Assembly: GCF_015207455.1 (NCBI RefSeq) | Contig: NZ_JADEWV010000022.1 | Coordinates: 1-48,716 of the forward strand | From: Microcoleus sp. LEGE 07076 | Lineage (GTDB): Bacteria > Cyanobacteriota > Cyanobacteriia > Cyanobacteriales > Microcoleaceae | Direction of reading: 5' to 3' | DNA length: 48,716 bases | Shown: in pieces, positions 1 to 8,838 of the stretch | How the letters are laid out: each line of letters starts with the position of its first letter | How positions within the stretch are numbered: the stretch's first letter is position 1 | Notes under the pieces: model-generated | What the model was told of the DNA's origin: nothing | Databases searched by the model: none | Seen by the model: the letters and a program-made list of their open reading frames with translations, nothing else | Made by a program: the position numbers and the translations under genes

Positions 1-2
1 CC

Positions 3-1943
3 CCCGAACAGTGGAAAGCGAGTTTCAATCGCAACGACATGGAATTTATGAAAGCGTTTAACATCCAAGCAGGAGTGGCGCTGCAAAACGCTAAACTTTT
101 TGCCGAAGTCAAACAGCAAGAACAAAGACAAAAAGATATGCTGCACGCCCTGACTAACGGCGTCATATCTACAGATAAAAAAGGCAATATAGTAGCGACA
201 AATCCTAGTGCCCAAAAACTCCTGGGCGTTAGCTATGCAGCATTAGCCGAAGGTCAATGTTTGCGCGAGTTAATTAAGTTAGAAAAAGGGGATTTTGCCA
301 AGTGGTTCGATGCGTCTTTGATGCCAGAAGACGAAAAGGATCGCCAGCAGTATTACCCGGATCAAGTTTTGGTCTCCGGCGATGGACAATCCCAGAGTAT
401 CAATCTCTCGATCAACTCAATGACCGACGCTACCGACCCCAACAAAGTCAACGGCGCGTTAGTCGTCATGGAAGATATTAGCAGCGCCAAACAAGTCAAA
501 AACTTGATGTACCGTTACATGACTCCAGAAGTAGCCGAAGCGCTATTAGCTTCAGGAGATACAGGATTGGGCGGCAAGCGCAAAAAAGTTTCGGTGCTGT
601 TCTCAGACATTCGCAGCTATACCACACTTACGGAAAAATTGCAAGCCGAAGAAGTGGTAGTCATGCTCAACAAATATTTTGAAGTCATGGTAGATGTCGT
701 ATTCGAGTACGGAGGCACTCTCGACAAATACATCGGCGACGCTCTGATGGCAGTTTTCGGCTCTCCAGCGCCCCTGGAGAATCATGCTTGGTGCGCGATG
801 CAAACCGCCGTGAAAATGCGGGCAAAACTCGACGAGTTCAATGCCGATCGCACGGCACAGGGTGAATTGCCCATCAGTATCGGTATGGGCGTGCACTCCG
901 ATGAAGTTGTCAGCGGCAACATCGGTTCGAGCAAACGCATGGAATTGACTTCGATCGGAGACGGCGTAAACCTCGCCTCTCGCCTAGAAGGCGCCAGCAA
1001 GCAGTACGGCACCGACTTAATTATCAGCGACAATACTTACAAAGATTATAAAGATCGGCTCTACGTGCGAGAACTCGACTTTATTACTGTCAAAGGCAAA
1101 AGCGAACCCGTAATCGTTTACGAACTTGTCGGCATCCGCGAAGGATGCTCCCCCGTTGGCAAACCCCTGACAGAACAACAGGAAAAAATTGTAGAACACT
1201 ACAACAATGCCCGCGAATATTACAAGACACCAGTCACTCAAACACTCTCAGAAAATGAGGTGAAAAACATCTTAGATAATGTCGCGCAAATGCCGGAGAC
1301 AGAGATTAAGAAACTGTCCTACAATGTCGAGCAACAGTTGGAACACGAACTGAAGCAACTGTTATATCAAGTCAAAAAAATGTCAGAGTACGACCCAAAA
1401 AATCTGTCGGAAGCAGACAAACTGATCGTGCTGTTGCAGCCAGAAATCCAACTGCTGAAATTGGAGGGGATCAAAAACCTTTCCGAAGACGAAGCAAAAA
1501 TGCTGCTGCAAGCAAAAATCAGGCCTCTATCAGCACAGGAAATTCAATCCTTGCAAGAGGGTGAAGTCAAAAAACTCTTGGAAGCAGACATCCTAGAACC
1601 GTCAAATCCCAAAATCAAGAGACTGAAACCCGCACAAATCAGGCAGCTATTGCAGGCAAAAATCAAAAGTCGGGCGGCCCAGACAGTTGCAGAAATGTTA
1701 GAGGAGGAATTTGAAAATCTCGGACTAGATCGGGTGAAAAAACTGCTGAGCGAGTTTAAGAAAGCCTTGGAACCCAAAGCCAAACAAGCTTTTAGAGACG
1801 CGGAACGCGAGTTTAACCTCGTTCTGGAAGTAGACCCCAAAAACAAGGCAGCTAAATTGCACGTCGATCGCTGTAAGTTATTTCAGCACAGGTTTTCTGA
1901 CGTACTAAACTGGGACGGCGTGTGGAATCTCACCGAAAAATAA
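3..1943 (+). CDS. GAF-PAS adenylate cyclase (class III), 5' end outside window
   Basis: The reading frame is open from the window edge and the codons before the first Met (nt 39) read as the end of a GAF domain (IQAGVALQNAKLFAEV), so the gene starts upstream. Counting from that Met, a PAS domain covers about residues 30-150, then a linker with RYMTPEVAEALL leads into a class III nucleotidyl cyclase domain (about 183-365). Both metal-binding Asp are present (D190 in FSDIRSYT, D234 in KYIGDALMAVFG). K230 and the Thr in MELTSIGDGVN fit ATP rather than GTP specificity, and GVNLASRLEG carries the transition-state Asn and Arg. It should make cAMP from ATP in the cytoplasm in response to a ligand or redox input. 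Residues about 398-580 are an unusual Leu/Lys/Glu-rich repetitive insert, followed by a short TPR-like end (AFRDAEREFNLVLEVDP). Domain assignment is secure; the input signal is unknown. Confidence 0.92.
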   Translation, partial: PEQWKASFNRNDMEFMKAFNIQAGVALQNAKLFAEVKQQEQRQKDMLHALTNGVISTDKKGNIVATNPSAQKLLGVSYAALAEGQCLRELIKLEKGDFAKWFDASLMPEDEKDRQQYYPDQVLVSGDGQSQSINLSINSMTDATDPNKVNGALVVMEDISSAKQVKNLMYRYMTPEVAEALLASGDTGLGGKRKKVSVLFSDIRSYTTLTEKLQAEEVVVMLNKYFEVMVDVVFEYGGTLDKYIGDALMAVFGSPAPLENHAWCAMQTAVKMRAKLDEFNADRTAQGELPISIGMGVHSDEVVSGNIGSSKRMELTSIGDGVNLASRLEGASKQYGTDLIISDNTYKDYKDRLYVRELDFITVKGKSEPVIVYELVGIREGCSPVGKPLTEQQEKIVEHYNNAREYYKTPVTQTLSENEVKNILDNVAQMPETEIKKLSYNVEQQLEHELKQLLYQVKKMSEYDPKNLSEADKLIVLLQPEIQLLKLEGIKNLSEDEAKMLLQAKIRPLSAQEIQSLQEGEVKKLLEADILEPSNPKIKRLKPAQIRQLLQAKIKSRAAQTVAEMLEEEFENLGLDRVKKLLSEFKKALEPKAKQAFRDAEREFNLVLEVDPKNKAAKLHVDRCKLFQHRFSDVLNWDGVWNLTEK

Positions 1944-2365
1944 CAGCAGCACTCGGGTTCGCACAGCGACTGAGTTCGATCGGCGCTGCGCCCGCCCTCC
2001 AACCAATTAACCTGAATATCCTGTTGGGGCAATTTTAAATCAGCTCCAACAGGTATGATTGTTAGATAAGCGGACTTGAACTCGCTTGCCTCGATCGAAC
2101 CCGATGCCCGCTTGCGGCGCTACCTGCGGCAACAAACAAAGCACTTCTACCGTCAGAAGAGCTTAAAAAATACTTAGGACTTGCGCCGGATTGCCCAGTT
2201 TCTGAGAACAACTTGGGCCGGAGGCGACAAAACATCCGCTCAGCAACCGGGTTTTTGACTGGGGGCGCGAAAGTCTTAATAGCGTTGGCAGCTCCTAAAA
2301 GCAGCTTGCTTTGATCAGACAGTCAACGTTCTAGTCTTACATATAGAAAACTACTAGCATCAGTT
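1944..2365. other. Gene-free stretch
   Basis: No convincing ORF. It holds the hairpin at 2020-2053 and, near 2241-2261, a single copy of the CAACCGGGTTTTTGACTG motif that resembles one arm of the palindrome found at 22431-22496. The promoter of the following gene probably lies in its last 100 bases, but no clear -10/-35 pair was assigned. Confidence 0.6.
2020..2053 (+). terminator. Hairpin after the cyclase gene, possible terminator
   Basis: CCTGTTGGGGC and GCTCCAACAGG form an 11-bp stem (one G-T wobble) around a 10-base AT-rich loop, about 75 bases after the cyclase stop. There is no T-tract after it, so intrinsic termination is only possible. Confidence 0.35.
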
Positions 2366-2914
2366 ATGGATAATTGGAATTCGCAACCGGGAGATATTGA
2401 GTGGGTAGATCAAATTTACCAACTATTGCTAGAGATTGCTCGCAGCTCGCTGTCAGATATCCCCAGAATCCCCGAAAACATCACTCTCAAGTCTCTTCCC
2501 CTGATCCAGAAATTACAAAGCGTTCAGCAAAGACAGCAGGGACAAGCGTTGAAATCCGACTCGTTTTCAGTAAACGATTTTGGATGGGTGGCTCAAGTCC
2601 GCCAACTGCTCGAAGAACTGACCGGCGAGTCTTTGTCGGAACGGCCAAAAATGCCGGAAAACATGGCGGGCAGAGCTTTGAACCTCGCAGATAGGGCACA
2701 AACTATCAAAGAAACAATCGAAGAAAAGGCAGCCCGCGGCCCAATAGATGAAGATGAGAGTTCCTCGGAGTCTCCAGACGCGCTGCTGGATCTGTTGCAC
2801 CAAAGTTTAAAAACTCAGCGCGCCAAAAGCTACAATCCTGACGCTCCCCAATGGCAACAAATCTTTACTCTGCTCGATGTAGTGCAGTCAACTTACAAGC
2901 AAATTCAACGTTAA
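2366..2914 (+). CDS. Hypothetical protein with internal duplication
   Basis: A 182-residue soluble, acidic protein that I do not recognise as a named family. It contains two related units of about 45 residues: residues 10-54 (EWVDQIYQLLLEIARSSLSD ...) and residues 71-115 (GWVAQVRQLLEELTGESLSE ...). Each has the pattern W-V-x-Q-[IV]-x-Q-L-L, then S-L-S, then [RK]-[IM]-P-E-N and a short helix. An acidic Ser-rich linker (DEDESSSESPD) follows, then a helical tail with a Trp-Gln-Gln motif. No signal peptide or membrane segment is visible. The ATG at 2366 is used because the first repeat begins just after it. It lies upstream of two kinases on the same strand but more than 200 bases away, so co-transcription is not shown. 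Function unknown. Confidence 0.75.
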   Translation: MDNWNSQPGDIEWVDQIYQLLLEIARSSLSDIPRIPENITLKSLPLIQKLQSVQQRQQGQALKSDSFSVNDFGWVAQVRQLLEELTGESLSERPKMPENMAGRALNLADRAQTIKETIEEKAARGPIDEDESSSESPDALLDLLHQSLKTQRAKSYNPDAPQWQQIFTLLDVVQSTYKQIQR

Positions 2915-3140
2915 ATTCAAGTTTAAATCAGGGGCGTTTTCGGCAGTGCGCGATCGCATTAAATAGGTCAGCATAAAAAACTATCATATCCGATCGGTAG
3001 AGGCGGGTTTTACCAACAATCTGGGCCTAAACCAATCATCTCGCTTTCCCCGCCCCACGAACACGATAAATCGCTCAAACAACAACCACAGACAATTAGA
3101 GTTTTGTCGGCTAAGCTAGGTTTAATCGCTTAAGCGGCAG

Positions 3141-4478
3141 GTGAACATGAGCGGACAAAAAATCGGCGATTTGTTAGGAGAAATATTAGCAAATCGTTAC
3201 AAGTGCGATCGGCTGCTCGGCAAGCAAGCTGGACGGCAAACTTTACTCGCCCGCGACTTAAAGACGCAACAGCAAGTAGTCGTCAAACTGCTATCATTCA
3301 GTAGCGACTTTAACTGGGAAGACTTAAAACTGTTCCAGCGAGAAGTCGAAACCTTAAAATCTCTATCCCATCCCGCAATTCCCCAATATCTAGACTCCTT
3401 TGAAATCGACACTCCCAGCCGCAAAGGATTCGCCTTAGTTCAGACTTACATCGCAGCCAAATCCCTACAAGAATATCTTTCAGACGGGCGCACCTTCAGC
3501 GAAAGCGAAGTCAAACAATTAGCCACAGCATTACTAAACATCCTCGCCTACCTGCACCAGCGACAGCCTCCGGTGATTCACCGCGACATTAAACCCAGCA
3601 ATATCTTGCTCAAAAATCGATCGGGAAACAGCGTCGGCGAAGTTTACCTAGTCGATTTCGGTGCAGTTCAAACCCTAGCCACGCAACAGGGAAAAACAGT
3701 CACCGTTGTCGGAACCTACGGCTATATGCCGCCAGAACAATTTGGCGGCAGGGCGGTTCCCGCTTCCGATTTGTACAGCTTGGGAGCAACATTAATCGCC
3801 TTAATTACCAAGCAGCATCCTGCCGATTTGCCGCAACAAGATTTGCAGATTGAATTCGAGCAATTGGGCCAACTGAGTCCAGGTTTTACCAATTGGCTGA
3901 AGTGGATGACGCATCCGAGTTTAGATCGCCGTCCCGCCTCAGTTCAGATTGCCAAAGAAGTTCTAGAAAAACCGCAGCAAATCGATCGATATTCCCTGCC
4001 TTTGAAACAGGGAAAAACTGTGAGTACCGGCAAATTGTTCGGGAATGCGATCGAGCGCAGCACTGAGATGGGAACCCTAGCTGTAGGAGTTTGTGCCGCA
4101 ATTTACAGCGCCTTTATTATTCCGGTACTGGGGACAATTTTCGGAGTATTTATCGGTCTTTTTCTCGGCTTGCTGCTGGGGTTGGGGAACGGAATAATCG
4201 TAGGAATCGTCACGCGCTTGTGGTTTTTTCCCCTAACTAATCCCAAACTTCACCGACAGGTTTTAACTGCAATTAGTATCGTACTCTGTACCTGGACAAG
4301 CATCGTCTTCTTTTTGATCGGGAATGCGATTATAGAGGGGATAATCAATGTTTCGCCGAGCCCCAATATTCATAGGGATATTATCTTCCTGTTTGCACCG
4401 TCGCTGATTGCAGGACTGTCAATGGGGGCAAGTAGCAAGTCTATTGCCCGGTGGTATCAAATAGAAAGCGGACTGTAA
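3141..4478 (+). CDS. Ser/Thr protein kinase with C-terminal membrane segments
   Basis: A Hanks-type kinase domain covers about residues 15-275. The glycine loop is degenerate (LLGKQAGRQTLLARD), but the catalytic set is present: K49 in VVVKLL, D149 in HRDIKPSN, D172 in VDFGAV, and an APE-like PPEQFGG after GTYGYM. It therefore looks active. After a linker, residues about 300-445 hold three or four hydrophobic helices (for example VLGTIFGVFIGLFLGLLLGL), so the kinase is anchored in the membrane with the catalytic domain in the cytoplasm. The start may be GTG 3141 or ATG 3147; no strong ribosome site decides between them. The neighbour at 4580 is a paralogue with the same N-terminal kinase but a different membrane tail, indicating tandem duplication followed by tail replacement. 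Substrate unknown. Confidence 0.9.
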   Translation: MNMSGQKIGDLLGEILANRYKCDRLLGKQAGRQTLLARDLKTQQQVVVKLLSFSSDFNWEDLKLFQREVETLKSLSHPAIPQYLDSFEIDTPSRKGFALVQTYIAAKSLQEYLSDGRTFSESEVKQLATALLNILAYLHQRQPPVIHRDIKPSNILLKNRSGNSVGEVYLVDFGAVQTLATQQGKTVTVVGTYGYMPPEQFGGRAVPASDLYSLGATLIALITKQHPADLPQQDLQIEFEQLGQLSPGFTNWLKWMTHPSLDRRPASVQIAKEVLEKPQQIDRYSLPLKQGKTVSTGKLFGNAIERSTEMGTLAVGVCAAIYSAFIIPVLGTIFGVFIGLFLGLLLGLGNGIIVGIVTRLWFFPLTNPKLHRQVLTAISIVLCTWTSIVFFLIGNAIIEGIINVSPSPNIHRDIIFLFAPSLIAGLSMGASSKSIARWYQIESGL

Positions 4479-4543
4479 TCTAAAATTTATATAAAGTAGG
4501 TTGGGTTTCGCTATCGCTCAACCCAACATTTTATTTTAGATTA
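4476..4543. repeat. 68-bp nested palindrome between the two kinase genes
   Basis: Outer arms TAATCTAAAAT (4476-4486) and ATTTTAGATTA (4533-4543) are perfect inverse complements. An inner hairpin is formed by GTTGGGTT and AACCCAAC around TCGCTATCGCTC. The left outer arm contains the TAA stop of the upstream kinase. The GTTGGGTTTCGCTATCGCTCAA core resembles a dispersed repeat known from many cyanobacteria. It may act as a terminator or be a MITE-like relic; a GTTGGGTT copy follows at 4547. Confidence 0.65.
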
Positions 4544-4579
4544 AAAGTTGGGTTGAGGTTAAGATTAAGGTCAAAAAAT

Positions 4580-5970
4580 ATGAGTACGAAAGTATTAGCA
4601 GAACGCTACGAAGTGCAGCGACAACTAGGAAAACAAACTGGTCGCCAAACGCTGCTGGCTCGTGATTTGCAAACTCAAGAATTAGTTGTCATCAAACAGC
4701 TATTCCTCGGCAGCGATTTTGAATGGCAAGACCTGAAGCTATTTGAACGGGAAGCGGAAACTTTAAAAGCACTTTCTCACCCAGCAATTGCTCGCTACCT
4801 CGATTACCTGGAAATTGACGAACTAAACAGTAAAAGCTTTGCGCTGGTACAGACTTATGTAGAGGGAAAACTTTGCAAGAGCATTTGCGATCGGGGCGTA
4901 CTTTTAGCGAAAGCGAGGTGAAAGAATTAGCTAAATCGCTGTTAGAAATTTTGAGTTATTTGCACGAGCAAAATCCGCCTGTTATTCACCGCGACATTAA
5001 ACCCAGTAATATTTTACTGCACAGCAGATCGGGCAACTCGGTGGGACAAGTTTATTTAGTTGATTTCGGTTCGGTGCAGAACCAAGCTGCCAAATTTGGA
5101 GGCACAATTACAGTAGTGGGAACCTACGGATATATGGCGCCGGAACAATTTGGCGGGCGATCCGTTCCGGCTTCTGACTTGTACGGTTTAGGTGCAACTT
5201 TAATTTATTTGGTAACGGGTTTGCATCCTACTGAACTGTCGCAGCAGGATTTGAAAATTCAATTTGCCGATCGCGCAGCGCATCTCAATCCTAATTTAAT
5301 CGATTGGCTGGAGTGGATGACAGAACCGAGTCTGGACAAACGTTTATCTTCGGCTGGGGAAGCATTGCGATCGCTCAAAAATCCCCGCCCTATCCACAAA
5401 AGTCCTATGGTGGTGCAGCCGCCACCAGGCAGCGATATTAAACTAACAAAAAATTCGGAGTTTATAGAAATTGTAATTCCGCCACAAGGAATCGGTTTGG
5501 GTTTAATTGCCCTGCTTTCTGCCGCAGTACCTGCGAGTATTGTCTTATTGCCTGGTGTTTTTTCCATATATATTTCCACATATAATTCAGAGATAAATGA
5601 CCAATTTACTCTCAGATCAGGAAGTTTTTTTTTAGGTGCGGTAGGAGTCATTTTTCTGTTTGCAATATTCCGGAAATTGCGTCTGAGAATCGATCGCCAG
5701 CAAATCTCCTATACCAGCCATCTGCTAGGGTTAAAATGGAATTATTCCATACCAGTCCCCAGACAGGAAATTTGCCAATTGGAAATTGAAGAAATTGGAG
5801 ACAAAGTTTCTCAGATGATTATTCAAGCTGGCAATCAAAAATATCGACTAGGATTGAAGCAGGGACTAAGTGAATCAGAAATCAAATGGTTAGCAGCAGA
5901 ACTTAGGGAATGGTTGGGATTGAAAATGAAAAGAACTTTGACAGACGGTAAACAGAATATATCGATTTGA
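4580..5970 (+). pseudogene. Paralogous Ser/Thr kinase split by a one-base frameshift
   Basis: The first part (ATG 4580, with AAGG about 9 bases upstream) encodes the N-lobe up to ...ALVQTYVEGK; the rest continues in another frame from about 4867 with TLQEHLRSGRTFSESEV and runs to 5970. Comparison with the upstream paralogue (AAKSLQEYLSDGRTFSESEV) shows that a single A is missing from the AAAA run at 4867-4870; a fifth A would give VEGKTLQEHL without interruption. Everything else is intact: catalytic Lys (VVIKQL), HRDIKPSN, VDFGSV, GTYGYMAPEQFGG. The C-terminal part has two membrane helices (IGLGLIALLSAAVPASIVLL and FFLGAVGVIFLFAIF) and then a PH-like beta-rich segment, unlike the tail of the first kinase. 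It may be a recent pseudogene, a slippage-regulated gene or a sequencing error; the good conservation on both sides argues against old decay. Confidence 0.85.
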
Positions 5971-6014
5971 AAATATCTGCCGATCGCCCAAACCAACCAT
6001 TCCCCTGTCAAACT

Positions 6015-6074
6015 GTGGGATGGGCGTCGGGCCCGTCCGCTATATCTTCAGTGGGATGGGCGTCGGGCCCGTCC
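6015..6074. repeat. Two direct copies of a 24-bp GC-rich repeat
   Basis: GTGGGATGGGCGTCGGGCCC plus GTCC occurs at 6015-6038 and 6051-6074, a 36-bp period. Each copy contains the palindrome CGGGCCCG. It lies in the spacer between the kinase and ppa; a possible 60-codon ORF across it is low-complexity and is not called. Confidence 0.75.
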
Positions 6075-6188
6075 CGGCCTTGTCTCAATCTCATGCAGCA
6101 TCGATCCCGATCGCCCGTAAAATGCTATCAAAGGGATGAGTGCAAATAGCCGTCATCCCCGATCGTCTGTTAACTTGGAGATATTATT

Positions 6189-6701
6189 GTGGATCTATCG
6201 CTAATTCCGGCACAGCCAAAACCAGGACTGCTCAACGTCCTGATCGAAATCACAGCCGGTAGCAAAAACAAGTACGAATTTGATAAAGAGTTGCAAGCCT
6301 TTGCACTCGATCGGGTGCTCTCTTCCTCAGTCCAGTATCCCTGCGACTACGGCTTCATACCCAACACCTTAGCCGACGACGGCGACCCCCTCGACGGCAT
6401 GGTGATGATGGACGAACCTACATTTCCAGGGTGCATTATTGCCGCTCGTCCGATCGGAATGCTGGAAATGATCGACGGCGGCGACAGGGACGAAAAACTG
6501 CTTTGCGTTCCCGACAAAGACCCCCGCTACGCTCACTATAAGTCCCTCAAAGACGTAGCCCCCCACCGCTTGGACGAAATAGCCGAATTTTTTAAGACCT
6601 ACAAAAATTTGGAGAAAAAAGTCACAGAAATTCTGGGTTGGCAAGATGTAGAGCTCGTAATGCCGTTAGTCGAAAAGTGCATCGCAGCCGATCGTAAATA
6701 A
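6189..6701 (+). CDS. ppa: Soluble inorganic pyrophosphatase
   Basis: Hydrolyses pyrophosphate to two phosphates in the cytoplasm and so pulls biosynthetic reactions forward. This is family I pyrophosphatase of usual bacterial length (170 residues). The signature is clear: [11 protein letters not shown] and [20 protein letters not shown] near residues 28-60, the metal-binding Asp cluster [10 protein letters not shown] near 64-73, and DKDPRY with KNLEKKV later. The start is GTG 6189, supported by GGAG at 6177-6180 with 8-base spacing and by the family's normal N-terminus. It stands alone between spacers, as expected for a housekeeping gene. Confidence 0.97.
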   Translation: MDLSLIPAQPKPGLLNVLIEITAGSKNKYEFDKELQAFALDRVLSSSVQYPCDYGFIPNTLADDGDPLDGMVMMDEPTFPGCIIAARPIGMLEMIDGGDRDEKLLCVPDKDPRYAHYKSLKDVAPHRLDEIAEFFKTYKNLEKKVTEILGWQDVELVMPLVEKCIAADRK

Positions 6702-6960
6702 GCAGCATCCTCCGCGCCAGTAAAAAGCATTTTTTTGTTTGAGTGCTCTCTCGGCTCGCCTATTCTACAAGCAAGCGACCGGGGAAAGCACGCATTAAAG
6801 CTTTCTCCTTCGGTGCTCCGGGCAAATAAACCCCTAGCCCCCACTCCTCGACTGCAAGCAGACTCAAAATTCAGCAAGCCGAACTTAAGGCGACGGCTGC
6901 ACGTCTAAGTAATGCAGTAGAGGAACGGTTGGCTAGAACATCAAACAGTCGGGAATTCCG

Positions 6961-6996
6961 AGCAGGCAGGGGATTCCCCAAAAACCCCCGCCTGCT
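6961..6996. repeat. GC-rich inverted repeat
   Basis: AGCAGGC (6961-6967) pairs with GCCTGCT (6990-6996), extended inward by GGGG against CCCC with one mismatch. It could serve as a terminator-like structure but has no T-tract. Confidence 0.5.
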
Positions 6997-7133
6997 ACAA
7001 TGTTGAAAAAATTACTACTCATAGAGTAAGATCGATAGCAAATTCTAAGCAAGCGGGCGAGCGCATTCTACGTTGTTTGAGGAAATTTTACTCGGCTGGT
7101 TTCGGTATCGAGCTTTTCATACTACAGATAGCG

Positions 7134-7161
7134 AAAAACTAAAAACTAAAAACTAAAAACT
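7134..7161. repeat. Heptanucleotide tandem repeat, 4 x AAAAACT
   Basis: Four perfect copies of AAAAACT and a degenerate fifth, 42 bases before the MBL-fold gene. It is of the short tandem repeat class typical of filamentous cyanobacteria. Confidence 0.85.
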
Positions 7162-7203
7162 AAAATCTCAATTGCCAAGTTCCTGCGCTCAAACCTAAAA
7201 AAG

Positions 7204-8115
7204 ATGTCAGATTCCCCACCCTCTCAAGCAAATTCACAGTCTTCAGATAGCAAAGCCACTAGCTCAAACAGTCCTTTGACCGAGTTTGTCGTTCAGTTTT
7301 GGGGCGTGCGGGGCAGCATCGCCACCCCCGGCACCAAAACAATTCGCTACGGAGGCAATACCTCTTGCGTAGAAATGCGCTTGGGCAAAAAACACCTGAT
7401 TTTTGACGGCGGCACCGGTCTGCGAGTTCTGGGCCTGAATCTGCTGCGAAAAATGCCGGTCGAAGCTTATATGTTTTTCAGTCACACTCACTGGGATCAC
7501 ATTCAAGGCTTCCCGTTTTTTACTCCAGCTTTTATTCCGGGGAACTGCTTTCACATTTACGGGGCGATCGCCCCCAACGGCACTACAATCAAACAGCGTC
7601 TTGCCGACCAAATGCACCACCCCAATTTTCCAGTTCCCATCCAGGTGATGCAGTCAGACCTCAAATTTAACGATTTGACGCCAGGGGATACGATCGAACT
7701 CGACGACGATGTGAAAATAGAAACAGCACTGCTCAATCACCCCAATACTGCGATCGGATATCGAGTTACTTGGCAGGGACACACGGCTGTCTACTGCACC
7801 GATACAGAGCATTTTCCCGATCGGCTCGACGAGAATGTAGTACACCTAGCTCGCGACGCCGACGTGCTGATTTACGATGCCAACTACACCAACGAAGAGT
7901 ATTACGACTTCAAAAACCCTAAAGTCGGCTGGGGACACTCGACTTGGCAAGCCGGAGTAGAAATAGCAAAAGCTGCGCGAGTCAAAAAGATCGTGATGTT
8001 TCACCACGATCCGAGTCACGACGACAATTTTCTCGATCGTGTCGAAGCAGAGGTACAATCAGTTTTCAGCGATAGCTGCTTGGCCCGCGAAGGCATCACC
8101 ATACCCGTAGTTTAG
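7204..8115 (+). CDS. MBL-fold metallo-hydrolase
   Basis: Metallo-beta-lactamase fold protein of 303 residues, cytoplasmic. After a Ser-rich N-terminus of about 30 residues the core starts at QFWGVRGSIATPG. H94, H96, D98 and H99 are in SHTHWDHIQGF; further metal ligands are likely His in ALLNHPNTAIGY, Asp in VYCTDTEH and His in MFHHDPSHDD. This two-metal hydrolase arrangement resembles PhnP/CpdA-type phosphodiesterases, though the substrate cannot be read from sequence. ATG 7204 is the only start in agreement with the reading frame. The diheme cytochrome gene follows after 80 bases on the same strand and could be co-transcribed, with no obvious functional link. Confidence 0.85.
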   Translation: MSDSPPSQANSQSSDSKATSSNSPLTEFVVQFWGVRGSIATPGTKTIRYGGNTSCVEMRLGKKHLIFDGGTGLRVLGLNLLRKMPVEAYMFFSHTHWDHIQGFPFFTPAFIPGNCFHIYGAIAPNGTTIKQRLADQMHHPNFPVPIQVMQSDLKFNDLTPGDTIELDDDVKIETALLNHPNTAIGYRVTWQGHTAVYCTDTEHFPDRLDENVVHLARDADVLIYDANYTNEEYYDFKNPKVGWGHSTWQAGVEIAKAARVKKIVMFHHDPSHDDNFLDRVEAEVQSVFSDSCLAREGITIPVV

Positions 8116-8195
8116 GCAAAAAATTGAGTCCGTGCGGGCCGCGAAAAAACCGCCTCCAGACCGCAAAAAGTAGCAGCCTGAAGCCATAAAACACA

Positions 8196-8762
8196 ATGAA
8201 CCACAAAATTCGCCCCAAGCGTCGCTCTCGTGGCTGGCGGAGGCTTTACTCAACGTTGCTGTTGTTGATAATTGTCTGTTGTACCGGAGGTGGATGGGTT
8301 GCAGCACAGACTGTCAGCTCTCCCACTCCAGCGCTCCTAGCTCAAATTTCTACAGCGGAAGATATCGGCACTGTCGATCGCATTCCCGATCGCTACCAAC
8401 TCGGACAGCAACTCTACCTCGAAAACTGCGCCACCTGTCACATCGGTTTACCGCCCCAAGTATTGCCAACAGAAACCTGGCGCCGCTTGCTACAAGACCC
8501 CGAACACTACGGACAAACCCTCAAACTGCTAGTAGACCCGCCCCGCCTCCTAGTGTGGAACTACCTGCAAACTTTTTCGCGTCCCCAACCCAAAGACGAA
8601 GACCTCCCGTACAGAGCCGCCAACTCTCGCTATTTCAAAGCTTTGCACCCCAAAGTCAAGCTGCCGCAACCAGCAAATATCAGCAGTTGCGTTACTTGTC
8701 ATCCCGGTGCATCTAAATACAATTTCCGCAAGCTTACCGCCGAGTGGGAAAACTCCCCGTAA
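8196..8762 (+). CDS. Exported diheme cytochrome c
   Basis: A 188-residue protein with a basic start, a hydrophobic stretch (STLLLLIIVCCTGGGWVAA) that acts as signal peptide or anchor, and two CxxCH heme c sites: CATCH near residue 77 and CVTCH near residue 168. The placement and the HPGASKYNFRKL end fit the cyanobacterial DHC-type diheme cytochrome c family. It should sit in the thylakoid lumen or periplasm and carry electrons, partner unknown. There is no strong ribosome site in front of ATG 8196, but no alternative keeps the signal peptide. Confidence 0.85.
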   Translation: MNHKIRPKRRSRGWRRLYSTLLLLIIVCCTGGGWVAAQTVSSPTPALLAQISTAEDIGTVDRIPDRYQLGQQLYLENCATCHIGLPPQVLPTETWRRLLQDPEHYGQTLKLLVDPPRLLVWNYLQTFSRPQPKDEDLPYRAANSRYFKALHPKVKLPQPANISSCVTCHPGASKYNFRKLTAEWENSP

Positions 8763-8838
8763 GGAACATAGGAGTTATCCACCATACCTTGCTCAATAAC
8801 TCCAGCACTAAGGCTCAGGAACACCAAAACTCCTTAAC

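Larger units (their letters stand above)
6702..7203. other. Gene-free stretch
   Basis: No ORF supported. It contains a GC-rich hairpin (6961-6996) and a heptamer array (7134-7161) listed separately. The remainder has no recognisable RNA gene. Confidence 0.6.

Noticed and set aside
5967-6149. 60-codon ORF after the second kinase
   Set aside because: It is translated from the 24-bp repeat pair and has low-complexity Gly/Pro/Ser content with no family features; it lies in the spacer before ppa.
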